This document shows, piece by piece, positions 1 to 5,287 of a stretch of DNA of 5,900 bases; the stretch's first letter is position 1, and each line of letters opens with the position of its first letter. The position numbers were made by a program, and so were the translations under genes. The DNA is from an uncultured Acidobacteriota bacterium (GTDB taxonomy: Bacteria > Acidobacteriota > JAAYUB01): positions 1 to 5,900 of the forward strand of contig CALAMB010000020.1 of NCBI GenBank assembly GCA_937925645.1. Reading direction: 5' to 3'. A model generated the notes under the pieces. The model made no database searches, was not told the origin of the DNA, and saw nothing but the letters and a program-made list of their open reading frames with translations.

Positions 1-2549
1 TGCTTCTTGAGCAGGTCCAGCACGTAGGACACGCCGATGCCGATGCGGTGGCGGATGTCCTGGTTCGAAGCGGTCAGCGAAGGCCGGTTGGCGTCGATGC
101 CGATGTGGTTGTACTGGAAGTTGGAGCGGGCCTGGGAGCTGGAACCGCTGTTCACGTCCTGGGCGCCGCCGTAGGTGTAGGCGCCCTGGATGAAGCCGTT
201 GTTGGGCAGGCGCCGCTGCAGCGAGAAGCTCAGGCTGTACTGGAACCCCTCGCTGGTATTTCTCAGGTAAATCACGTCGCTGAACGACGAGGAGACTCGG
301 CCGCCGTAGTAGGCCCGGCGGTCCCACGCGTCGTTGGTGGTCTGGACCAGGTTGATGTTCTGGGTGAGCACGTCGGAGAGATTCTGGGTGAAGATGCCTT
401 CAACCGTCCCCTTCAGGCCCCACGGGAGTTCTCGGTCGTAGGCCAGGTCGATGCGCGCCACCTGGGGGAACAGGAAGTCCTTGTCCATGACGTTGATCTC
501 GCTCGTCTGAATGGCGAAACCCTTGGGCTGGTTGTCCGGATCGGCGACGAAGGCGGGCACGCTGCTGGTGACGTAGTAGCGGGTGAACTCGATGCCGGTG
601 TTGCCGAACTGGTTCGAGATCCAGACGTACGGGGTCCGGCCGGAGAAGACGCCCACACCGCCGCGAAGCAGCGACTTGCCGTCGCCGGCCATATCCCAGT
701 TGAAGCCCAGGCGGGGCGACCACAGGATGTTGCCGGAGGCCATTTCGCGGGTGTCGATGCCGAACACATCCTCCACCAGTTCGTTGTAGCTGGGTTCATC
801 GCCGATGATGGGGATGTCCATGCGCAGGCCGAACGTGAGGTTGAGGTTGGGTCTCATCTGGTAGGTGTCACCGACGTAGAAGCCGATCTGGGCGACGCCG
901 AACTCGGCGGCCCACCGCGGTTCGCTGGCGATGTTGGAGAAGCTCAACTCGTAGCGGTTGGCGATGCCGGCTTCGAAGTTGTTGAGGTTGGAGAATCGAT
1001 AGGTGCCGAAGTTGTCGCGGATGAACACGTTCTTGAAATCGAAGATCTCGTTGTGCGTGCCGATCACCAGGGTGTGCTTGCCCAGGAAGAACGACAGGTT
1101 GTCGGTGATCTCGAGGACGTCCTGGTCCAGGGAGTTCGCGGTGGAATAGCGCTCGGTGCCGGCCACGAAGGTGTAGCCGTTCACGCCCACGCTGACGTTG
1201 GGGAACCGGTCGCCCGGGGTGGCGCGCGCGTCGCGGATGATGGTGTAGTTGACCCGGAACTCATTGGCCATGTTGTCGCCGATGACGCTGTCGAGCTGGG
1301 CGACGGTGGAGTAGGTGTCGTTCTCCATCGTGTAGCCGCCGTTGCCGAAGGTGAAGGAATTGCCGGCGCGGGAGAGGATGTCGCTCGCCGCGTCCACCCA
1401 GTTGAAGCGGGCCGTGAGACGGTGCTTGTCGTTGATGTTGAAATCGGCGCGCCCGAAAAACTTGTTACTGTCGCGGTGGGCGGTGTATTCACCGTAGGTG
1501 CCGGGATCATAACCGTAGCTTTCGCAGATGTCGAGGAAACGCTGGACGTCGGCCAGTGAGACCGCCGCGCCGCCCCAGTCGTTGCTGTTGCCGCTGTCGT
1601 CGATGAGGAAATCGTTGGGTTGGTTCTGGCGGGTGATCTCGCCGTTGACGAAGAAGAAGAACCTGTCCTTCATGATGGGGCCGCCCAGGCGGAAGCCGTA
1701 CTGGTGCTCCTTGAAATCGCCGACGGACGTGTCGTCTTCGCCCTTGCCCACGAGGGCGTCCGTGCGGCCGTAGTAGAACACGGACCCGTGCCACTGGTTG
1801 GTGCCGCTGCGGGTGATGGCGTTGATGCCGCCGCCCGTGAAGCCGCCCTGGCGCACGTCATAGGGGGCGATGACGATCTGGAATTCCTGGATGGCGTCCA
1901 AGCTGATGGGGTTCGTGCCCGCCTGCCCGCCGGGGGTGCCGCTGTCGGCCAGGCCGAACAGGTCGTTGTTCACGGCGCCGTCGATCTGGACGTTGTTGTA
2001 GCGGTTGTTCTTGCCGGCCACCGAGTAGGCCTGGTCGCTGAAGTTTTCGCTGATGTTGACCTGGGGCACCAACCGGGTGAAGTCGGAGAAGTTCCGGGAG
2101 ATGCTGGGCATGTTCTCGATGGCCGCCTGGGTGACGTTGTGAGCGGCGCCCGTGCGGGCGGTGCTCAGCTCCGCCTCGGAGGCGACGACGGTCACCTCGC
2201 CGAGGTCGACGTTGGCCAGGACCAGCTTGTAGGAGAGCTGCTTGTTCTCGCCCAGCTTGACGTAGACGTCGTTGGTGGTGTCGGTCTTGAAGCTCTCCAT
2301 CGTCACGGTGATGGTGTAGGGGCCGCCGACGCGGACCGCGGGGAGGTTGAACCGGCCGTCCGATCGGCTGATGGTGGTGTACGTCGTTCCCGTGGGAACG
2401 TGAACAGCGGTGATTTCCGCCCCGGGCAGGGGCATCTCGTCGCTGCTCAGGATGATGCCGCTGAATTCTGCCGTGGTGGCGCCCTGGCCGAGCACCAGCA
2501 CCGGCATGCTGAGTAGCATCAGCAGCCCGATCCATAAGGTTTTGCGCAT
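1..2549 (-). CDS. Oar-like TonB-dependent outer-membrane receptor with carboxypeptidase-regulatory-like N-terminal domain (partial, C-terminus beyond left edge)
   Basis: The reading frame is open from ATG 2549-2547 to the left edge, giving 849 visible residues without a stop. The start is supported by AAGGAGCT at 2565-2558, 8 nt upstream, and by an immediate signal peptide (MRKTLWIGLLMLLSMPVLVLG, residues 1-21, hydrophobic core 6-20). Residues about 27-112 look like a CarboxypepD_reg beta-sandwich (GIILSSDEMPLPGAEI, then SDGRFNLPAV). A TonB-box-like stretch EVTVVA sits at 118-123. The plug follows at about 135-250 with NVQIDGAVNNDLFG (186-199), PYDVRQGGFTGGG (229-241) and INAITRSGTN (242-251), which are hallmarks of Oar-type receptors. 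From about 253 on, alternating aromatic-rich strands form the barrel. Oar-like proteins usually run to about 1000 residues or more, so an estimated 150-250 residues are missing. Members import or export large substrates through the outer membrane using TonB-ExbBD energy; the substrate here cannot be told. The gene appears to have its own promoter. Confidence 0.93.
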   Translation of the reverse strand, partial: MRKTLWIGLLMLLSMPVLVLGQGATTAEFSGIILSSDEMPLPGAEITAVHVPTGTTYTTISRSDGRFNLPAVRVGGPYTITVTMESFKTDTTNDVYVKLGENKQLSYKLVLANVDLGEVTVVASEAELSTARTGAAHNVTQAAIENMPSISRNFSDFTRLVPQVNISENFSDQAYSVAGKNNRYNNVQIDGAVNNDLFGLADSGTPGGQAGTNPISLDAIQEFQIVIAPYDVRQGGFTGGGINAITRSGTNQWHGSVFYYGRTDALVGKGEDDTSVGDFKEHQYGFRLGGPIMKDRFFFFVNGEITRQNQPNDFLIDDSGNSNDWGGAAVSLADVQRFLDICESYGYDPGTYGEYTAHRDSNKFFGRADFNINDKHRLTARFNWVDAASDILSRAGNSFTFGNGGYTMENDTYSTVAQLDSVIGDNMANEFRVNYTIIRDARATPGDRFPNVSVGVNGYTFVAGTERYSTANSLDQDVLEITDNLSFFLGKHTLVIGTHNEIFDFKNVFIRDNFGTYRFSNLNNFEAGIANRYELSFSNIASEPRWAAEFGVAQIGFYVGDTYQMRPNLNLTFGLRMDIPIIGDEPSYNELVEDVFGIDTREMASGNILWSPRLGFNWDMAGDGKSLLRGGVGVFSGRTPYVWISNQFGNTGIEFTRYYVTSSVPAFVADPDNQPKGFAIQTSEINVMDKDFLFPQVARIDLAYDRELPWGLKGTVEGIFTQNLSDVLTQNINLVQTTNDAWDRRAYYGGRVSSSFSDVIYLRNTSEGFQYSLSFSLQRRLPNNGFIQGAYTYGGAQDVNSGSSSQARSNFQYNHIGIDANRPSLTASNQDIRHRIGIGVSYVLDLLKK

Positions 2550-2557
2550 AACGACAC

Positions 2558-2565
2558 AGCTCCTT
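2558..2565 (-). promoter_or_regulatory. Ribosome binding site of the receptor gene
   Basis: AAGGAGCT on the minus strand lies 8 nt upstream of ATG 2549-2547. It fixes the start directly in front of a clear signal peptide. Confidence 0.8.
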
Positions 2566-2617
2566 AACAGAGGATTATTGCAAAAACAAAACGTCCGCTT
2601 CATGAGGGTGAGCGTTC

Positions 2618-2646
2618 ATTAATAAATTAGCGCTGCCGGATGAAAA
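2618..2646 (-). promoter_or_regulatory. Possible secondary promoter of the receptor gene
   Basis: On the minus strand TTTTCA (2646-2641) and ATTAAT (2623-2618) are separated by 17 nt; each matches four of six consensus positions. The site lies in AT-rich DNA and would give a leader of about 60 nt. It is clearly weaker than the candidate at 2797-2825 and could be chance in AT-rich sequence. Confidence 0.25.
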
Positions 2647-2796
2647 ACGGATAAAGCTGTCCTGAGGATCCGGTGAATCCGGCGTTTTGGTCGCGGTCGA
2701 TTCTAGGGTTTCGGAAACAACTATCCAACTGTCGCATCCGCTCGCAACTGCACCACATGTCCTTTCGACATCCTCAGAACTGTTCGAGTGCGCTTC

Positions 2797-2825
2797 ATTC
2801 TACTCAGGTTGAAATTGAATTTCAA
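2797..2825 (-). promoter_or_regulatory. Probable sigma-70-type promoter for the receptor gene
   Basis: On the minus strand TTGAAA (2825-2820) is followed after exactly 17 nt by TAGAAT (2802-2797). Each hexamer matches five of six consensus positions. The predicted start of transcription is near 2790, about 240 nt ahead of the receptor ATG, and no other minus-strand gene lies between. The -35 element and most of the spacer are covered by a 17-bp palindrome, suggesting control by a dimeric repressor. Use of this promoter is inferred from sequence only. Confidence 0.55.
2809..2825. promoter_or_regulatory. 17-bp operator-like palindrome overlapping the -35 element
   Basis: TTGAAATT and AATTTCAA form a perfect inverted repeat of 8-bp arms around a single G. 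Short ACTC (2802-2805) and GAGT (2826-2829) sequences flank it and could extend the symmetry, offset by three bases on one side. The near-zero spacer is typical of a binding site for a homodimeric regulator rather than an RNA hairpin, since a one-base loop cannot fold. No regulator family is identified from the sequence, and no regulator gene is in the window. Confidence 0.5.
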
Positions 2826-2910
2826 GAGTCTATTTTGAGGAAAGGATTAATATTTTCGGACTGTCGAAATCCCGGCTGCGGATCTCGTGGTGAACCGGGC
2901 GGCGCGACTG

Positions 2911-2941
2911 TCCGGCTGACCGGATCAGCGTTCCAGCCGGA
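2911..2941. repeat. Inverted repeat overlapping the 3' end of the repeat-protein gene
   Basis: TCCGGCTG (2911-2918) and CAGCCGGA (2934-2941) are perfect 8-bp complements around a 15-nt loop that contains the TGA stop codon. No T-run follows on the minus strand, so it does not qualify as a Rho-independent terminator. It may slow mRNA decay or be chance in GC-rich sequence. Confidence 0.35.
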
Positions 2942-3767
2942 TCTGCCCCTTGTACGTCTCCACGCTCAGGCGGACCGCACCCGGACCGTCGGTTTCCGCT
3001 TGCCGCCCCGGCGCGGCCTCGGCGGCCCGGCCCAGCCGATCGACCAGCGTGCCTTTAGCCGAGATGTCGGCGATGACGGTCACGGGCTGGCGGCTGTTCA
3101 ACTGCAGCCGGATGTCGCCCTTGTAGGTTTCCAGCCGGCAGCGGCCCTCGAGCCGATCGGCTTCAATGTCGATCCGGCCCTTGTACGTTTCCGCTTCCAC
3201 CCGGCCGTCCTGCCGGGCGAAGGTGGCGTCGCCCTTGTACGTGTCCATGATCAGCTCGCCGGACAAGTCGTGCCCGCGCACCGTCCCCTTGTACGTCTTG
3301 ATCCGGAGCTTGCCCTCGAATCCGTCCAGCGTGAGATCGGATTTGTAGTCTTCGATCACCAGGTTGACCCGTCGGGGGGCGTGCACCTTCAGGTGGGCGT
3401 AGGGCAGGATCTTGGAGCTCTCAAAACCGAACCAGCCCCGCTCCGCCGGGACGTCATCGTAATCCACTTCGACCGTCACGGATCCGCGCCCACCGGTCAT
3501 CACGACCCGGGTGGCGGCGATGGACTTCTTCGCGTACGCGTCGCTGACATCGGCGGGCGCCTCGATGCGCGCGTGCACCTCGACCAACGGCTTGTCCCAG
3601 GGGATGAGTTCGATGGTCCCCTTGTAGGTGCAGACGCGCAGGCGGCCGCCGGTCTCCAGATCGGCCGTCTGGTTGAATTCCTTCGACCGGGCCGCCTGGG
3701 CGGCTGACAGCGCGAGCGCGGCCAGCGCCATCACGGTCAGAGTCAACAAACGGATGCGACGACTCAT
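2925..3767 (-). CDS. Exported DUF4097-like beta-strand repeat protein with a recurring TYKG motif
   Basis: This is a 280-residue protein of unknown function. ATG 3767-3765 is chosen because AGGAGG lies 4 nt upstream and the protein then opens with a signal peptide (MSRRIRLLTL, hydrophobic core 8-20, cleavage probable after SAAQAA at 26). The frame stays open upstream to 4145, but that extension overlaps the preceding gene, crosses its terminator and is Arg/Pro/Ser-rich out-of-frame sequence. The mature part contains T-Y-K-G with the Tyr at residues 48, 159, 177, 195, 215 and 272, plus a variant D-Y-K-S at 141. Between 141 and 215 the motif returns every 18 or 20 residues, alternating short beta-strands and turns as in DUF4097/DUF4098 putative adhesin repeats or a beta-solenoid. 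Residues about 60-135 are a non-repetitive beta-rich segment. A low-complexity Ala/Gly/Pro insertion precedes the last rung. The protein is probably periplasmic or surface-located; no lipobox or sorting signal is visible. DUF4097 membership rests on recognition only. Confidence 0.85.
   Translation of the reverse strand: MSRRIRLLTLTVMALAALALSAAQAARSKEFNQTADLETGGRLRVCTYKGTIELIPWDKPLVEVHARIEAPADVSDAYAKKSIAATRVVMTGGRGSVTVEVDYDDVPAERGWFGFESSKILPYAHLKVHAPRRVNLVIEDYKSDLTLDGFEGKLRIKTYKGTVRGHDLSGELIMDTYKGDATFARQDGRVEAETYKGRIDIEADRLEGRCRLETYKGDIRLQLNSRQPVTVIADISAKGTLVDRLGRAAEAAPGRQAETDGPGAVRLSVETYKGQIRLER
2946..3350 (-). repeat. Coding repeat array: TYKG rungs at 18-20-residue spacing
   Basis: The Tyr codons start (plus-strand lower coordinate) at 2952, 3123, 3183, 3237, 3291 and 3345. 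The gaps from 3123 on are 60, 54, 54 and 54 nt, and the gap 2952-3123 is 171 nt, equal to three units of 57 nt. A further isolated copy lies at 3624. The plus strand shows the near-constant word CCTTGTACGT or CCTTGTAGGT at most copies, while sequence between copies is not conserved. This suggests selection on the motif rather than recent DNA duplication. Confidence 0.8.
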
Positions 3768-3771
3768 GGTG

Positions 3772-3777
3772 CCTCCT
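3772..3777 (-). promoter_or_regulatory. Ribosome binding site deciding the start of the repeat-protein gene
   Basis: AGGAGG on the minus strand ends 4 nt before ATG 3767-3765. The spacing is slightly short but the match is full-strength. It rejects the much longer open frame that begins at 4145. Confidence 0.75.
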
Positions 3778-3786
3778 TCTCCGCTC

Positions 3787-3810
3787 GGGCGCCAGCGCGG
3801 ACGGGCGCCC
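3787..3810. repeat. Inverted repeat in the leader of the repeat-protein gene
   Basis: GGGCGCC (3787-3793) and GGCGCCC (3804-3810) are perfect 7-bp complements with a 10-nt spacer, about 20 nt ahead of the start codon. It could form a strong hairpin close to the ribosome binding site or be an operator. No convincing -10/-35 pair was found in this 120-nt leader. Confidence 0.35.
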
Positions 3811-3856
3811 GGCATCATGACAACCAGTACGAAATCCGTCGCCGCGAAGTTCAGCC

Positions 3857-3884
3857 GGACAATCCGGCCCGCGGCCGGCTGTCC
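3857..3884. repeat. Imperfect inverted repeat just downstream of the operon terminator
   Basis: GGACA (3857-3861) pairs with TGTCC (3880-3884) and CCGGCC (3864-3869) pairs with GGCCGG (3873-3878), leaving a three-base loop and a small internal loop. It lies between the terminator of the upstream operon and the next start codon, so it could belong to the promoter or leader of the repeat-protein gene. No T-run follows on either strand. Confidence 0.35.
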
Positions 3885-3889
3885 TCGGG

Positions 3890-3924
3890 TAAAAAAGAAA
3901 CGGCCGGGGCGAGCCCCGGCCGTT
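3890..3924 (-). terminator. Rho-independent terminator of the saccharopine operon
   Basis: AACGGCCGGGG (3899-3909) pairs with CCCCGGCCGTT (3914-3924) in an 11-bp, mostly G-C stem around a CGAG tetraloop (plus-strand sense). Read on the minus strand the stem is followed directly by TTTCTTTTTT (3900-3891). It begins 25 nt past the stop codon of the saccharopine dehydrogenase gene. It separates that operon from the repeat-protein gene, which must therefore have its own promoter or depend on readthrough. Confidence 0.92.
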
Positions 3925-3948
3925 CCGGTTGCGGACTCGGCCGATCGG

Positions 3949-5265
3949 TCAGATTTTTTCCACCTTCTCCGTGAACCGGATGCCGGTGTTCTCAAGCTCT
4001 TCGAGAACCGGCAGATAGATCGCCGGGTCCACCGGGATGAGCACGCCCGCGGCCCTGATTTTCTCCTCGAGCAGAAGCCGGGTGGCGATGGCGGCGGGCA
4101 GCGCCACGGTCCGCGCGACGGCCGTCTCCACGCCTTCGACGCCATAGTCCACCATCAGGGAGGTGTGGCGCTCTGTCTGCCCGCCGGGGAACTCGCCGAT
4201 GACCTCGTGGAGCATGGCGACCATGTCCCGTTGTCCCTTGGCGTAAGCCATCTTGGGCAGGAGGTAATCCGTCAGCACGTCCAGCGGCGGGTACTGGCCC
4301 CTGTTGATGGGCGTATCCAGGAAGAGCCCCATGTACTCGAGTTTTTCCATGATCTGCGGCTGCTGTTCCAGCTTGAACTTCTTGGCGAACTCCGCCTTGA
4401 CGTCGCCGGCGCCCAGGCCGGCCAGGCGGGCGGTCAGGGCGCGATGGGTGAGATCGGCGGTGTCCAGCGGATCCAGCGACAGCCACCCCGACTTGCTCAC
4501 CACGCTCCAGGTTTCGCACCAGCCGGGGAAACGGATGGTGCCGCGGAACATGGTCCGGATCTCGGGCAGGTTGTAGATGTCGATGTACGAGATCGAGTCG
4601 CGGTTGGGGTAGAACTCCATCTGGCCCACTCCCTCGAGCTGCAGCGGGTGATGGTCGTCGAACAGGTTCTCGGAGGCGATGTTGACTTCCTGCCCGTCCT
4701 TCCGGTACAGGGCGGTGTTCCGGCCCGCCAGGACCACGCCCCGGGGACTCCAGGAGAACTTGTATTTCAGCGGGTTGTCCAGGTTGTCGGGGGCCGGCAG
4801 GGCGCCGCAGTAGGAATTGAATACGGCGACCTTGCCGCCGCGCTGCTGGATGTCATGGATCATCTTCATGGCGGACATATGGTCGATGCCCGGGTCGAGG
4901 CCGATCTCGTTGAGGAAGCAGAGGCCCTTGACCCGGACCTGGGCGTCCAGCGCCTTCATCTCCGGCTTGACGTAGGACGTGGTGATCATGTGCTTGCCCG
5001 CTTCGATGCAGGCGTTGGCGACCTGCAGGTGGTAGATCCACGGCAACAGCGAGATCACCACGTCGTGTTCGGCCACCATCCCGCGGAGCCGGTCGGCCTC
5101 CTCCACCACCCACGCCACCGCCTGGCCGTTCGGATGTCCGTCCAGCAGGGCGGCCGCCTTGTCGAGCGTCCGCGAGGCCACCGTCACCTGGATGCCGTGC
5201 TTGAGCAGATACTGGACCAGCGGTTTTGACACCAGGCCGGCCCCGAGCAACAACGCTTTCTTCAT
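3949..5265 (-). CDS. Saccharopine dehydrogenase (NADP+, L-glutamate-forming), Lys9/AASS-SDH type
   Basis: This complete 438-residue cytoplasmic enzyme oxidises saccharopine to glutamate and 2-aminoadipate 6-semialdehyde, or runs in reverse. Length is close to yeast Lys9 (about 446) and to the SDH half of human AASS. The N-terminal Rossmann fold begins at once with MKKALLLGAGLVSKPL; the dinucleotide loop GAGLVSKP is at 8-15. Family motifs follow in order: VVISLLPWIYH (69-79), ITTSYV (94-99), NEIGLDPGIDH (119-129), SYCGALPAPDNLDNPLKYKF (151-170) then SWSPRGV, YPNRDS (219-224), RGTIRFPG (241-248), HTSLMVDYG (367-375) and VALPAAIAT (387-395). These are typical of Lys9/AASS and distinguish it from carboxynorspermidine synthases and other saccharopine-dehydrogenase-like proteins. 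AAGGAGT at 5278-5272 lies 6 nt before ATG 5265. It sits 22 nt after a lysine-ketoglutarate reductase gene and is followed by a strong terminator. Location beside LKR favours lysine degradation; EC 1.5.1.10 is the expected activity. Confidence 0.95.
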   Translation of the reverse strand: MKKALLLGAGLVSKPLVQYLLKHGIQVTVASRTLDKAAALLDGHPNGQAVAWVVEEADRLRGMVAEHDVVISLLPWIYHLQVANACIEAGKHMITTSYVKPEMKALDAQVRVKGLCFLNEIGLDPGIDHMSAMKMIHDIQQRGGKVAVFNSYCGALPAPDNLDNPLKYKFSWSPRGVVLAGRNTALYRKDGQEVNIASENLFDDHHPLQLEGVGQMEFYPNRDSISYIDIYNLPEIRTMFRGTIRFPGWCETWSVVSKSGWLSLDPLDTADLTHRALTARLAGLGAGDVKAEFAKKFKLEQQPQIMEKLEYMGLFLDTPINRGQYPPLDVLTDYLLPKMAYAKGQRDMVAMLHEVIGEFPGGQTERHTSLMVDYGVEGVETAVARTVALPAAIATRLLLEEKIRAAGVLIPVDPAIYLPVLEELENTGIRFTEKVEKI

Positions 5266-5271
5266 GATTAA

Positions 5272-5278
5272 ACTCCTT
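5272..5278 (-). promoter_or_regulatory. Ribosome binding site of the saccharopine dehydrogenase gene
   Basis: AAGGAGT on the minus strand, 6 nt from the ATG, lies inside the 22-nt gap (5266-5287) between the two operon genes. The gap is A+T-rich and has no room for a promoter or terminator, which supports co-transcription with separate translation starts. Confidence 0.75.
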
Positions 5279-5287
5279 ATCGTTTAA

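Larger units (their letters stand above)
2550..2924. other. Intergenic region between the repeat protein and the receptor gene; receptor promoter and leader
   Basis: No credible protein gene was found here on either strand. The stretch is clearly richer in A and T than the flanking genes, especially at about 2790-2870 and 2570-2660. It holds a palindrome with an overlapping sigma-70-like promoter (2797-2825), a weaker second promoter candidate (2618-2646), an extended -10-like TGCAATAAT on the minus strand (2582-2574, no good -35), and the receptor ribosome binding site (2565-2558). If the distal promoter is used, the receptor mRNA would carry a leader of about 240 nt. No known riboswitch or RNA family was recognised in it. 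Confidence 0.7.

Noticed and set aside
48..1559. Large plus-strand open frame of 503 codons opposite the receptor gene
   Set aside because: It is the antisense frame of a clear receptor gene. Its protein is Val/Gly/Ala/Asp-rich low-complexity sequence with no recognisable domain, as expected from antisense of GC-rich coding DNA.
1620..2516. Plus-strand open frame of 298 codons opposite the receptor N-terminus
   Set aside because: Same antisense shadow effect; no domain and no convincing ribosome binding site.
2627..2758. Possible 43-codon minus-strand leader ORF upstream of the receptor (starts MWCSCERMRQ)
   Set aside because: AAGGA lies only one base from the ATG, the peptide resembles nothing known, and short ORFs of this length are expected by chance.
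2809..2836. Plus-strand promoter-like pair TTGAAA, 16 nt, TATTTT reading toward the repeat-protein gene
   Set aside because: It arises because the palindrome repeats TTGAAA on both strands; the -10 is weak and no plus-strand gene lies downstream. An antisense transcript cannot be excluded.
2911..2941. Terminator for the repeat-protein gene
   Set aside because: The 8-bp inverted repeat has no T-run on the minus strand and encloses the stop codon, so it was kept only as an inverted repeat.
2673..3707. Plus-strand open frame of 344 codons covering the intergenic region and the repeat-protein gene
   Set aside because: Most of it is antisense to the TYKG protein, and its N-terminal part has no family signature. 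The minus-strand gene has signal peptide, ribosome binding site and repeats.
3768..4145. N-terminal extension of the repeat protein to a start at 4145
   Set aside because: It would overlap the dehydrogenase gene by nearly 200 nt and span the terminator, and gives Arg/Ser/Pro-rich sequence; the start at 3767 has AGGAGG and a signal peptide.
3628..5229. Plus-strand open frame of 533 codons opposite the saccharopine dehydrogenase gene
   Set aside because: Antisense shadow of a strongly conserved enzyme; it also runs through the terminator hairpin.
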